NCBI GenBank assembly: GCA_036365145.1
Contig: JAEOAD010000052.1
Span: 11,779,501 to 11,843,500, forward strand
Direction of reading: 5' to 3'
DNA: 64,000 nt
Source of the DNA: Orientallactaga sibirica
Taxonomy: Eukaryota > Chordata > Mammalia > Rodentia > Dipodidae
In this document: piece after piece, positions 48,341-60,394 of the stretch
Layout: every line of letters starts with the position of its first letter
Numbering within the stretch: the first letter of the stretch is position 1
The notes under the pieces: model-generated
The model's database searches: none
Told to the model about the DNA's origin: nothing
Seen by the model: only the letters and a program-made list of their open reading frames with translations
Position numbers and translations under genes: made by a program

Positions 48341-51300
48341 AGGATCATTGTTGTAGTTGCTGAACTTGAAGTTATTGACGTCACCCTTCCACACAGAGAT
48401 TCCCTTTCCGTAGACCCTCCTCAGAGACATCCATCTTTCAAATATCTAGGTCTTTCCTCTGGCATTCACATCTACAATTTAAACATTATACTGCTAGTTC
48501 TGGAAATATTAGTTTTGGATATTGACTTTGTGCTGTGGTAAATAAGAACTTAGTTTTTCCACACCATTGCCCACATTTCTTTTCTTTTATCCCTATGATA
48601 TGTTTATAAAATAATTTAGCAAAAAAAATCAATAATCAGCATTTAAATGTTGAACCAAATAGTGAATTATGACCAAATCTATTTTCTTGTATATTCTATT
48701 TCCCCTGGATTTAATAATTTCCTTGTTGTTTGTTTATTTATATTTCCCTGGTTTTCAAGACCTCTGCTTTTCTTCAAGTTTCCCAACATGTCATCATCTT
48801 TTCATAATCTCAAACAAATCATTTCCTTTCCTCTCCCTTAAGAGCCCTCACTCGGGGGTGCTCCACTCAAATGTCCCAGCATCATTAGTGATTCTCGCCA
48901 AGTTTGAATCGGAAGGCTCACGTGTCCCACCATTTTTCTTAGAGCAGTCTTTCGATAATTAGATTGCTCCTTTCTCTTTGTGCGCCCCATGGAACTGTCT
49001 AGCTATTTGCCTTTGAATTTTCTCATTTGCTTGTTCTCTGTTCTACAGATGTCCACTCATTCTGTCACCTCTTTCTGAATGATACAAGATGGCAGCTGGA
49101 GATTCAGTGTGCTTGGGCAGGGTCTGCTGTCTGGTGAGAGTCCGGTGACCCTAGATGGTTGCCCCCTTCATTAGGGTGAGCCCCATATATGTAGGTATTT
49201 GCTCTTAATATCTTTAGCTTTTCTGGAGAAGACATTCCATTGCTGCTGGAAATTTCTTTTTGCCAGGCTTCTCTTTTCAACATAAATCTGGGGATGACAG
49301 CCAAGGCTGCCACATTTCTTCTCTGAAGGAGAGGAAACAAAGCCATTCAATAAGCTGAATCCCTTGACCCTGGTGTTCACCCACTGGTGCTCTCTTATCA
49401 TTACCTCTCCAGGGCTGGGTTTAGAGCCCCAAACTCCTGCCATCAAAAATAAGTGACGGAGTCACAACAAGCTTGATCCCCAACCCTCATGATCTGCACC
49501 TTTTGCCTCTTCTCACTCAGGCAGTGGCCTTGTTGGTGGGTCTGTGTGTCGGGCTAAATCTGTTACAGGACATCTGAAAGGAGACCTTTGGGACTCCATC
49601 TCCACGTGGCACTTTCTTTAGAAAATGACTTGCTTTTCATATAAATTGATCTTGGTTCTTGTTCCTCGCACCTGAAGATCAGGAAGCCAAGAATCTCATA
49701 CAGCTTACACAGTCTGACAGACTCTCATGATAGGGACTAGGAATATAGATTTTGGAGGGGAAAAAAGTCTTTTTAAGTGATTCTAATGACTGATTGGAGT
49801 CCCATGCCCAATGTCTGAACCTGAGGCTCTGATCTCCTAGGCTACATGTCCTTGGCAACACCTTCCTGTAGACTCTCCCACCGCACTGCCCTGGCTGTAC
49901 AGAGCCATCACCCCAGACCTTGGCCTCTTCATTATGACTCGACTGTTGTCTTCTCACCCTAACTCTTTCCTGTCCTTAACCATTCTCACCCAAGCTTTAT
50001 AGACTTCCTGGCCTTGCCAGGAAGGGTCATCTCCTGACCCCTCATTCACCACACATCAAATTCTCCTACCTCATCCTCCATCTCAACCATCTTGCAGCTG
50101 CTTGTACCCTGGCACTGGTGAGTGGAGAGAGTAGGATCGGGTCATGTAACATTTAGTCAAGAGAGAGATGCAGGGGAGGCAGGCTGGGAAGGAGTATTGA
50201 CTTCAGGCTGTCTGTCATCCCAAGCAGGCTTCACACTGAAGTAGGATCTCAGTAAGGCCACTTCAGGAGGAGAGTAATCGGCATATAGTGGAGCAGGGGA
50301 GGCCAAATCCAGGAAAACCTCCTGCTGTAACAATGCAAGCTCTTCGATCACAACGCCTTATAAAAACCCCATCTCTTCATTGAAACCTTTCTATAGCACA
50401 AGCACATCCTGCGTTCTAGTTTACAGATACTATTTGTGACTCTTCAGAACTCCTAGCAGGAGGCATGACTATCCCACTGTAGAGGTGAGGAAAGTGGGAA
50501 GAATTTTTAAGATCTTTATGTGTCAAAAGAAGGGACATGCAGCTCAGTGCCTGACCTGCATTCCTGCTCTTCTGGGGTCTCCTGCACTGCCCTGCAGGGG
50601 ATGAAGGCTCTCACCTCCTCGGAGGAGCAGTGTCCTTGCTGAGAGGCATCTGCTAATGAAATCACACCGTGTTTTATCCAGCACAGGGACACAGATACTG
50701 GCAGGCTCCTCTCTCCCCAGGGCTCACTGACGGTTATTCTGGTAGGTGAAGGATGGCAAATTGTGATATTAATGGCTCTGTGGCCACAAGAGGTGACAGA
50801 AAGGCAAGGTGGCATAACCAGGCTACAAGCTCATTTCCTTTCGTACCCCTCTTTGTCATTCCCCACACTTTTCTGAGACATTTGCTGGGAGACTAAAAAT
50901 ACGCATGTAAGACTTGTTAAGTGCTTTTAGAGTTAGGCGAACAAGAAAACATTTGACTTGTGCTCTGATGAAAGTTATTTTTAACACTTAAAATATACAA
51001 AGCAACCATACTTCCGCATCTCAGACTCCAACATTTGCCACCACACTGCAGTACGCAGCTCTCACTCAGTACCCATGAAGACCAAGGTTTACCAAATAGT
51101 TCAATTAAAGGACATTGCTTATTTATCGACAAGGACATCCTCACAGAAGAGGTTCAGTGCCCTGGAAACCCAAATTGAGGCCAAGCCCAGACACTTGCTC
51201 TCTGCCCCTCCAGATTTAACTCTGGTAAATGGACAGAAGTCTTTCTTCTGCCCCTTTGGGGTGTCGTGATAATCCAAATGAGGGGCAGAGTGCAAGCTGT

Positions 51301-52250
51301 GAGGTTCCATAGAAAGGGACACACATTCCATTAGGGAAGTGGGGGGTGCAGTAGGTAGAAGCCCCCTTGAGGAGTGGCACCCCCAGGTTACTGGGGTTCA
51401 GCTCCCGGGGCCTAGCTGCTCTGGTGAACAGTCTAGCATTGGTTTCTGCAGCACCTGTAATTTGAGCTGTTTCTAAGTTCCATTTTTTTTCCACACTGAA
51501 TCACGCTGCAGTCCTGCAATTCGGTTAAACACCGCAGCTCCTGAGTACATTTTAATTTCTGATCATTAGTTACAAGATTTTCTCGTTAATTCTGATTCAG
51601 CAGATTTTGCTGAGACAGCTCTATTTTTTTTTTCCTTTATTTTGGTCGCACCGCACAGTGTCTATTCAGACAGACGATAAATCTCGGTGGCTAACCTCCT
51701 TTGGGGGAATGAATCATTTGCAACTTTGAAAAGGACACAGCCACAGGGGTGGCAGCAGGGTGGGGGCCTCTTCCCAGGTGTTTTTTTTCTTTTTTTCCAG
51801 TTGACTCTGGGGAATTTGGGTGACTCGGGCTCTAGGACACAGCAGGTCATTACATTGGAAGACAACAAGATTCTAACAGAACTCAACAGCAGGCAAATAA
51901 GGGGAGGGGTGAGGGGGGGGGGGTAGCACAGGACAATTCAGCCAAACAAGGGTCCCAGTTTCTGCCTCTTTCATTAGATCACAGGTATCATGCAACTGAA
52001 TTTGTGACAGGTTTATGTAACCTGGGAGGCACCAACAGGATTCTGCCATCAGCGAGACTGGTGTGGGACCCTGCGCCCTCCTCGACATCCTTTGTCTTGC
52101 CTATGACCACTGGCAAGAGCAGACTTATCACTCTGCTTGGCCTAGGACGCAGCCCTCCCCATTCTTCACCTAGGAAAACAATGAACTCAGCCATGCTAAC
52201 TTGCTTTTCTGGCTATGATACCTTTCCCACGAACCACTTGTATTTTTACG
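48341..52250. other. Intergenic stretch with few repeats
   Basis: About 3.9 kb with no SINE head, B1 or L1 I can recognise, unusually repeat-poor compared with both sides. No convincing coding region. A motif-rich block at 51480-51720 is listed separately. Confidence 0.55.
51480..51720. other. Non-repetitive block, candidate conserved element
   Basis: It contains TGATCATTAGTTAC, GATTCAGCAGATTTTGCTGA (a MARE/Maf-like half-site pair), CTCGTTAATTCTGATT and GAATCATTTGCAACTTTG. Regulatory function is inference only. Confidence 0.25.
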
Positions 52251-52289
52251 CATGGTTATTAAGAGTTAATGCTCACGGAACATTTTTCT

Positions 52290-52417
52290 ACATGCTGGCG
52301 GTTCTTCTGAGAACTTTTTGTCTAGTAACTCACTTTGTTGCCATAGCAACCCCATGAGGTAACTATACAATTTGCCCCCATTTTGTAGATGAGAAAACTG
52401 AGTTACAAAACGGTTAA
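52290..52417 (+). repeat. MIR/L2-like fragment
   Basis: CAACCCCATGAGGTAACTAT, then TTTTGTAGATGAGAAAACTG, the common old-repeat 3' pattern. Confidence 0.6.
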
Positions 52418-52418
52418 A

Positions 52419-52690
52419 GGGGCTGGAGAGATGGCTTAGCGGTTAAGGCGCCTGCCTGCTAAGCCTAAGAACCCGGTTCCAATCTCCAGGTCCCACGTTT
52501 AGCCAGATGCAAAGTGACGCAAGGGCACAATGGCGCACTTGACCACAAGGGGGCGCACGCATCTGGATTTCATTCACAGCAGCTGAGAGACTGCTGGCGC
52601 GCCCATCTCTATCTGTCTCCCTCTCTCTCTCTGTCTGTCTCTCTCTGTGTCTCTCTTCAAAAATAAATTTTAAAAAATTTAAAAAAACTT
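52419..52690 (+). mobile_element. tRNA/ID-derived SINE, long form
   Basis: A well-preserved long form with GTGACGCAAGGGCACAATGG and CAGCAGCTGAGAGACTGCTG. The tail is AAATTTTAAAAAATTTAAA. Confidence 0.95.
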
Positions 52691-52698
52691 TAAAGAAG

Positions 52699-53100
52699 GT
52701 TGGAGACATGGCTCAGTAAATAAAGTGCTTGTTTGGACTGGAGAGAGATGGCACAGTGGTTAAAGATGCTAGCTTACAAAGCCTGATGGCCTGGCTTCAG
52801 TTCCCTGGCACTCACCTAAAGCAAGATGCACAAAGTGGTGCAAATATGTGGAGTTCCTTTACAGTGACCAAGGCCGTGATACTTGCTTTTGCACATGCTC
52901 TCTCTCTGTCTCTCTGTCTCCCTTCCCCAAGGCAAGCTGGCTACAGCTGGCTACCTCTCCTCACCAAGTTGGTTAGCTCTAGACTCAAGCGAGAGAGCCT
53001 GCCTCAGTAAATAAAGGGATGAGCTGTGGAGGAAGAGCCTCAACATCACCTCTGGCCTCCATGCACACGCGTGTGAACACACACGCATACCATATACACA
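52699..53100 (+). mobile_element. RSINE-like element interrupted by a tRNA/ID SINE
   Basis: An outer old SINE begins GGTTGGAGACATGGCTCAGT. A second SINE (52735-52925, GACTGGAGAGAGATGGCACA) sits inside. The outer element resumes with CAGTAAATAAAGGGATGAGC and the CTGGCCTCCATGCACACG end. Confidence 0.65.
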
Positions 53101-53758
53101 GTGATAAGGAAAAAGTAAGGCTAAGTGACTTTTTATGGTCACCCATGTTGTAGGCGGTGAAGCTGAGATCTGGCCCCAGTTCCACAATCCACACTCTAAG
53201 CAATTGTATTTATTAATGGGGCCTGATTTTGTCACAAGATATGGCTGGTGTGGACTGGGAAAGCTGCTGGAAGCTTGGTCTCAGGAGAGAAGGGTGTGAG
53301 TCAGCGTACACCAGGGAAGGGTAAAGTTGCAGAAACAGATTTAGCTGCTTGGGTAAAGAGAACTATCTAGTGGATGCTAGCTGAGGGCAAGAAGCAGCGC
53401 AGGCCAGCAGTGTGGAGGCCAATACAGTGTAGACCCAGGCCACCGACTAGCCAGTGACCCAGGCAGAGAAGCCACAGTGCAGGCATCCGGGGCTAGCAGG
53501 TCCAGGGCGGGACCCGCGGCTGAGGCAGGCATGGGAGCCAAGAGTAAGTTACAAACCCCACAGACAAAAACTAGCCTGAAATGGATCAATGCACTACATA
53601 CAAAAACAAACAAACAAGAAGAACCCTTAGGAGAAAACAGGAATAAATCTTCAAGGCCTCATATTTGCCAGTGTTTTTTTAAACATGATACCAAAAGCCT
53701 CAATGGCAAAATAAAAGAAATACATTATACTTTCCCAAGTTGAAAAATGTTGACATCA

Positions 53759-54004
53759 GGCTGGAGAGATGGCTTAGTGGTTAAAGCATTTGCCTGCAAA
53801 GCCAAAGAATCCTGGTGCAATTCTCCAGGACCCACATAAGCCAGATGCACAAGGGAGCACATGCGTCTGGAGTTAGTTCCCAGTGGCTGGAGGCCCTGGC
53901 ATGCCCATTCTCTCTCTCTCTCTCACACACACTCTCTTTCTCTCCCTCTTCCTCTCTCTCAAATAGATAAATAAATAAAATGAAATAAAAATAAAAAAGA
54001 AAAT
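53759..54004 (+). mobile_element. tRNA/ID-derived SINE, short form
   Basis: GGCTGGAGAGATGGCTTAGT head, complete body and an AAATAAAT tail. Confidence 0.95.
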
Positions 54005-55024
54005 TACTTTTAAAATGATATCATCAAAGGACTTTATTTTAAAAATGAAAAAAACTATGAAGAATGGAAAATACTCACAAGAATACAGCGCTCAAGGCGA
54101 TCACAACACCAGAAAAAGGCTGAAGGAGATAAACACAGAGAACATCCAACTCCAACTAAGCCAGATATCCAGAGACACAGAGGCTCCCAAAACCTCATCA
54201 AGGAAACAGAACTAAAATGACCCCAATGTGGCTCAGGGAAACTCGCGGAAGAGGGGGCAGAAAGATTGTTAGAGTCACAAGTTGGGGCATTATGCACAGA
54301 GTCTGGGGCCTATCCACCAGAACTCTTGAGCAAACTCACAATGCATGATACACATTCCCCATTGATGAGGGTCCCATTGAAAGTGGGAGGAAGGGGAGGA
54401 GGACAATGGAACCAATACTATGAATGTAAAATCAGAATAATATAAATAAAAAATATATATTGATTATACATGTGTGAGACCAAACACAGAGAGACCTGGC
54501 CAGAATCTGGAAGAAGGTTAGTCCCCAGACAGTTAGCTAGTCTAGTACCAGAGGGTGCTACACGAGCAACTGGGGGAAAATGTCTGACATTGGTCCAAAT
54601 AACTTGCAGTCTAAGATACCCAGCAGGAAACAATCTGACGTAATGCTCATACAAGTGCAGTAGTGGCAAACAGCCATGGTGGGTAACCAACTGCTCTTGA
54701 TTTGGCTAATAAATCCATTCAGTGGAATGGAACTCATTGCTGGAACTGGGAAATAAGTCAAAGCCATGTACAAAAAATGAGCTCAGTCTCCAAGATCTAG
54801 AGGCCACCAAATGTGGGCTAGAAGAGAGCCAATGCATATAAAGTTCCCTCCAAAACATATATGGTTATCCCTTCTATCTAGTACTAACCTCTCTCCGTTG
54901 GAGAATTTGCTTATCTCTTTTCAGGTGGACAATGAACCTGAAGGGAGGATCAGCTAACCACACCTCACCAGCTGAAACCATAGGACAATGAAATATTATT
55001 TGCTATAAAAAGGAGTAAAAAGAG

Positions 55025-55264
55025 GGCTAGAGAGATGGCTTAGTGGTTAAGGCAAGGGCTTGCCTGAGAAGCCTAAGGACCCAGGTTCAGTTCCCCAAAA
55101 CCCATGTAAGTCAGATGCACAAGGTCACACATGCACACAAGTTTGTGCATGTATACAAGATGGTGCATGCCTCTGGAGTTTGATTGTAACAGCTAGAGGT
55201 CCTGGTGTGCTCATTCCCTCTCTCTCATGCATTCTCTCTCTCTCATAAGTAAAATCAATTTTTA
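55025..55264 (+). mobile_element. tRNA/ID-derived SINE at a reused target site (first of the chain)
   Basis: GGCTAGAGAGATGGCTTAGT head. AAAGGAGT target copies lie at 55009-55016 and 55268-55275. The core carries a local duplication of a CACACA..GTGCATG phrase. Confidence 0.93.
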
Positions 55265-55281
55265 AAAAAAGGAGTAAAGCA

Positions 55282-55517
55282 GGCTAGAGGGATGGTTTAG
55301 CAGTTAAGGAAGTTGCCTGCAAAACCAAAGGACCCAGGTTTGATTCCCTAGGACCCATATTAACCAGATGCACAAGGGGGTGCACACGTCTGGAGTTCGT
55401 TTGCAATGGCTGGAGGCCCTGGTGCACCCATTCTCTCTCTCTCTCTCTCTGTCTCTCTCTGTCTCTCTCTCATTCTCTCTGTCAAATAAATAAATAAAAA
55501 TAAAATATTTAAAAATT
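55282..55517 (+). mobile_element. tRNA/ID-derived SINE, short form (second of the chain)
   Basis: GGCTAGAGGGATGGTTTAGC head, CT-rich block and AAATAAAAATAAAATATTT tail leading into the L1 fragment. Confidence 0.93.
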
Positions 55518-55757
55518 TTTTCAGGGCAGTATGGTGGGCATAATATATACATTTAGCCAGACAAGAGCAGGCTTTATACCCCTAAGGCTCATGACCTCCC
55601 CTGCCATAGTCTTTGATTAAGTTTTCAGTACCAGGCATGTATTCTGTCCCATAGAATGGGCCTCCAGTCCAAGTAGAGGGGATGTGATAGAGAGTGGAGT
55701 TCTGAAGGGGAATGGTTTATTGTCTGTAAGTATAGAAGTTGTCCAAAAAAAAAAAAA
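55518..55757 (+). mobile_element. Short L1 insertion with 5' inversion
   Basis: The segment 55518-55679 matches the L1 3' UTR of this window (26507-26850, without its B1) in the minus-strand orientation. From about 55680 the sequence matches the last part of the same L1 3' UTR but in the sense (+) direction, ending GAAGTTGTCC and a poly(A). This is the arrangement produced by twin priming. It lies at the reused AAAGGAGT site. Confidence 0.75.
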
Positions 55758-55770
55758 TTAAAGGAGTAAA

Positions 55771-56030
55771 GGGGCTGGAGAAATGGCTTAGTGGTTAAGA
55801 TGCCTGTAAAGCCTAAGGACCCAGGTTCAATTCCCCAGTACCCATGTAAACCAGAGGCACAAAATAGCACATGCATCAGGAAGTTTGTTTGCAGTGGCTG
55901 GAGGCCCTGGTGCACCCATTCTCTCTATATATCTGCCTCTTCCTCTCTCTCTCTCTCCTTCCCTCTTTCTCTCAGTCTCTCCCTCCCTCCCTGTCTCTCA
56001 AAAACATAAATGAATAAATAAAATACTTAA
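55771..56030 (+). mobile_element. tRNA/ID-derived SINE (last of the chain)
   Basis: GGGGCTGGAGAAATGGCTTA head, CT-rich block and AAATAAATAAAAT tail, flanked by AAAGGAGT at 55760-55767 and 56031-56038. Confidence 0.94.
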
Positions 56031-56591
56031 AAAGGAGTGCAGTGGCATACACGCCACAGTGTAGGTTAACCTTGGTGTCATACTCAATAAAAGAAGCTGG
56101 GTCTCACTCAGTCTCATGTTGTTCCATCCTGTTGATACGAAATATTTGGAAGTGGTAGATCCACAGAACCAGAAACCAGATTGCTGGTTGTCAGGGTCTG
56201 GAAGAGGGAGAAATGGAAAGGAACTACTTAATGAGAAAAGAATGTTCTTTCCAGGAAATGAAAGTGTTATAGAGCAACACTGCAGTTTGCATCATCAATA
56301 TTCCAAAGGTCTCTGTTACACGGTTCGATGCTAACCGGTGGCGCTATTGGGAGGTGGTGGCCATACTTGGCGGGAGAATGTTAAGTCATTGGGAGCATTT
56401 TCTTGATGGGGGGACATTGATACCCTTGCCCTGTCCTTTTTTTCTTTCTCCTTTTCACATCCCATCCAAGAAAGGAACGGGCCTCCTCTACCACACACTC
56501 TGACCATGACACATACTATGCAGCCCCAGGTCCAGAGCAGCAAGACCAAACAGACACGGACTGGAAATCTACAAAACTATGAACTAAAGTT

Positions 56592-56719
56592 GGGCTAGAG
56601 ACGGTATAGTGGTTAAGACACTTTCCTGTGACGCCTAAGGACTCAGGTTCCACTTCCCAGAACCCACATAAGCCAGATGCACAAGGTGGCACATGCGTCT
56701 GGAGCTCGTTTGCACTGCC

Positions 56720-56773
<54 letters not shown>

Positions 56774-56816
56774 CGCCCCCTTCACAAAATAAGTAAATAA
56801 AATATTAAAAACAAAA
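56592..56816 (+). mobile_element. tRNA/ID-derived SINE with long (CT)n, young
   Basis: GGGCTAGAGACGGTATAGTG head and about 24 CT repeats (56722-56769). A perfect 19-bp target-site duplication occurs at 56572-56590 and 56817-56835. Confidence 0.96.
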
Positions 56817-56835
56817 CAAAACTATGAACTAAAGT

Positions 56836-59350
56836 ACACCTTCCTTCTTTTTAAGTTTGTCTCACGTATTTGATACGGTACCAGCAAGCTGGCGAACACA
56901 AACATAGAGGTAGCAGTTGTGCTGCGTTACAGAGGTCCTAAGGACTGCTGGCTTGCTCCCTTTCAATGGTGAACTGAAGCAAAGTGGACCAAGTGTTAGG
57001 AGCATGGCAGCAGCTCTGTGGTGCAGAAAAGGGTGCTAACCTCACTGTGCAGAGTCAGGGTCCCTGGCACAGGTTTAGCCCTAGAGGAGGGGCAGGATCC
57101 GAGCCATCAGAGGAGGTGGATGGTTTCTAAGTGGTTCTAAATGGGCAAAGAGGAACCTGGGGCCTCTTTCCTATGTGGGAAATGACCAGTAGCAATTCCA
57201 TGTGGGCATCCAAGGTTGGCGAGTACAAGTGACCAGGGGATGGATATGAAATAGCTTCCTGTGATCCAGGCAGTCCTGACCTCCCTCCCTCTCTGCAGTT
57301 GTGTGTGAGCCTGGAGGCTTAGACCAATGCATTTGGCTGATAATGAATCTCAAACACAAAGGAACACAGACGAGGGGTGGGGAAGGAGAAAATGTTCTGT
57401 TGTTGTTTAGAAAATGAACCAAACAGCTGGAGGTAAAGCTTTTGTTACAGGCTGCCATCTCTGATTCATGCGTCTCTATAATCCCGACTGCGGCTTGAGT
57501 GAGCCAGAAAGAGTGATTATTCCCTCTCTCACTGCACCCAGCAGCAGGGGGTTTATTGGAAGTAGACGCCCATTTAGTACTGTCACTGTAGGGAGCTTGC
57601 TTATCATCATGCAGAGCAGGCCAGCCGTGCCTGAGGGAGAGCCTGGTCCCCTGCCTGGATGCCCAGGGAGCTGTATGTAGGGAGTCCAAGATCCAACTGG
57701 GGACTTCCAGGGCTCTGCGGGCTCTGCGGGCCTGCAGGGACCCACAGCAGACTGGAGGTCCAGCATGAAGCATGCATGGAGACCTAGGTGTGGACTGAAC
57801 AGAGCCAAACGTTGGGGATGGTGAGTTTGGGTCTTCTAATCTTCCTCTCCTCCGTCAGTCAGCCGGGAGAAGCAGGAGAGGAAGAAGAGTAATTTGTGGG
57901 AGGAAAAAAAGAGATTTGTTGGCCCTTCCCCAATTTCTGCTCTTCTTCCACTCACTTCGAAGGCTACTCCTTCCTCCTATCTGGCCCCCTTGCTGGGGTG
58001 AGACAGTTCAGAATAGAATTGTTTGGGGGTTGCCCATGCCCCCCGCCCCCGCACATGCTCTGTAGCACAACAAACTCATTGGGTTTTCCAAGCTGGACTT
58101 GATGGAATTGCTACTTTGATCTGTTGTTGCTGCTTTCTCTGAGGGGAGCAGACATTTGTTCGTGACTTCTGAGCAAAAGTTCACTCCCACACATCTCCCT
58201 GGATTTGCCAACTGCTTCCCTGCCCAAACTCTAATGCTCCAGCCAAAGTAAATTTAGGGCACCACTACCACCTTGGACATTTCAGGGTGGTCAGCTACCT
58301 CTTCCTGTGACTGCTTCTGCTGGGTCACCCACCACACATTACACCCCAACACACACACGCATATGCACACCCACTGCTTTTCTATCCTACCCTCTCTGGA
58401 ATGGCTCTCTTGATGGCCCTGCCAGAAATGCAGGTCACTCCTCTGAGCCATCTCCACCCGAGTCTGCATTTCTTGAGAGATTATTTCTGGCTATTTCTTG
58501 GTTACTTATTTCTGGATTTCTCTTACCCTCTCTTGCTAGGCTCCATGCGTCCACCTCTGAGTCATCTCCCAACCACCCAGAACGTGTGATCATAGATTCT
58601 TGTCTAGAGATGGAGCATGGGAGAAGGAAGCAGGGCGGCGTCTTGGGCCGGGCCTGCTCTCCTTGAAGACCAGCATGGCCCTGGGCTGGGCCATCACATG
58701 GCGATGCTAGGAAGCACAAGAGAGATAAGGAAGTCCTGGGCACTCTGTGGCTCTGGGAGAGATGCCATCAGGGAAGGGGACAAGGCCAGATCCAGGTAGG
58801 AAAGAGACAAAGTGGCAGGAGTGCTCTGAGCCTGGCACCCACCCAGTTCTAGAAATTCACCCGTTTGGCAGCAGAACATCAAACAGGATTTTAAGGCCAA
58901 GCAGCAGGTCCAGGGCCTGCAGGATTTCCAGGCCTTAGCCAAGCAAGCTTGGCCTCCTGACCAGAGCATCACATAGCCAGCCAGGGAGGGCAAAGCCACT
59001 ACAGATGGGTCCCCAGCATAAAGCCTGCCCTGCACCCAGGCAGATGCCCAGTAAAGGAAGCTGAGCAGCTCCTGATCCTGGGTCGAAGCAAGAAGCTGCA
59101 GTGTGTGCCCAAGCACTGTCAGGATGGAACCAGTTCACGCAGAGGCCAGAGCTAAGCTTGCTGGACTGAAGCAGGGCTAGTGAAGGAAGGCTGCCTGCAG
59201 CACCTGCCCCCAAGACCTCTCTTCTCTGAAGGCCTTTCCACTGACCCTGAACTGCAAATAACCAAGCCAGAAAAGAGGAGGCTGAGGGAAAGAACGGAGG
59301 GCCTGATGAGAGAGCAACAGAGAGATGTAGCTTCTCAAGACTCACTTAAA
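56836..59350. other. Intergenic stretch without recognisable repeats or gene
   Basis: About 2.5 kb of unique-looking sequence. The minus strand has a 200-codon open frame (57171-57773) with no family resemblance, treated as chance. The block 57420-57680 has a dense non-repetitive look and could be a conserved element. Confidence 0.5.
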
Positions 59351-59364
59351 CATTACAAATGCAG

Positions 59365-59607
59365 GGCTGGAGAGATGGCTTAGTGGTTAAGGCGCCTGCC
59401 TCCGAAGCCTAAGAATTCTTGTTCAAATCTCCAGGTCCTACATACAGCCAGATGCAAAAGTGACACAAGTGCACAATGTCACACATGTGCACAAGGGGGA
59501 GCACACATCTGGAGTTTGTTCACAGTGGCTAAGAGGCCCTGGTGCACCTATTCTCTCTCTGCCTCTTCCTCTCTCTGTCTCTGTCAAATAAAAAAAATAC
59601 TTTAAAA
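59365..59607 (+). mobile_element. tRNA/ID-derived SINE, long form (first at reused site)
   Basis: GGCTGGAGAGATGGCTTAGT head. ATTACAAATGCAG at 59352-59364 and 59608-59620 is a perfect target-site duplication. Confidence 0.95.
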
Positions 59608-59620
59608 ATTACAAATGCAG

Positions 59621-59832
59621 GCACTGGAGAGATGGCTCAGTGGTTAAAGGTGCTTGCTTTCAAAGCCTGATGACCTGGGCTCAATTCCCCAATACCCACA
59701 TAAAGCCAGATGCACAAAGTGGTGCTTGTGTCTGGAGTTTGTTTGCAGTGCCAGGAGGCCCTGGTGTGCCCATACTCACGCTCTCTGTGTCTGACTCTTT
59801 CTGTTTCTCAAATAAGTATATAAAGCATTAAA
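59621..59832 (+). mobile_element. tRNA/ID-derived SINE, short form (second at reused site)
   Basis: GCACTGGAGAGATGGCTCAG head. It inserted directly after the second ATTACAAATGCAG copy; a third, mutated copy (ATGACAAATGCA) follows at about 59834. Confidence 0.93.
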
Positions 59833-59859
59833 AATGACAAATGCAAAATTGAATATTGA

Positions 59860-60212
59860 AGAGCTAGGTTGACTGCTCAGTGGATACTGTGTGAGCCTGA
59901 GTCCCCGCGTTCAGAAGCCCAGTGCCCGCTGCGGGGCTGCAGAGGGTGTTTGTAATTCCAGCCACACCTACAACTATGGGTGGGAAGACAGGCAAGAGGC
60001 AGGAGCCCAGGGCCAATTAGCTTGGCAAAAGCAGTTTTGAATAACGTGAAACCTTCCTCAGAGGAGGTGGAAGGCGAGGGTCACCACCTGAAAGTTCTCC
60101 TCTGCCCTCCACACACGTCTGCACGCACGCACACACGTACGCACGTACACACAGTCGATCTCTCCCTCGCACACACACCCCACACCAAAACAAATGAGTA
60201 AATAAATAAGGA
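59860..60212 (+). mobile_element. B4/RSINE-like composite SINE
   Basis: GACTGCTCAGTGGATACTGT head region, TTTGTAATTCCAGCCACACC middle, and a CTCTGCCCTCCACACACG end into ACACAC and AAATAAATAAG. Confidence 0.65.
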
Positions 60213-60394
60213 AATAGAACGTTGAACCTCTAACCGGAGCTCTCTCACCTTCCAGGTGACTCAACTTCTGGGCATCTGAGCGGGTGGACATGACAATAGA
60301 AATGTTCCACAGAGCCCTGGAGCTCCTTTTTCCCACCACAGCCCCTCACAACTCCTCTCTAGGAAATCCAGCTCAGCTGCCTCCCTCCTGTCCT

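Noticed and set aside
57171..57773. 200-codon minus-strand open frame
   Set aside because: No domain, low-complexity composition and no splice or promoter context. Kept only as part of a possible conserved block.
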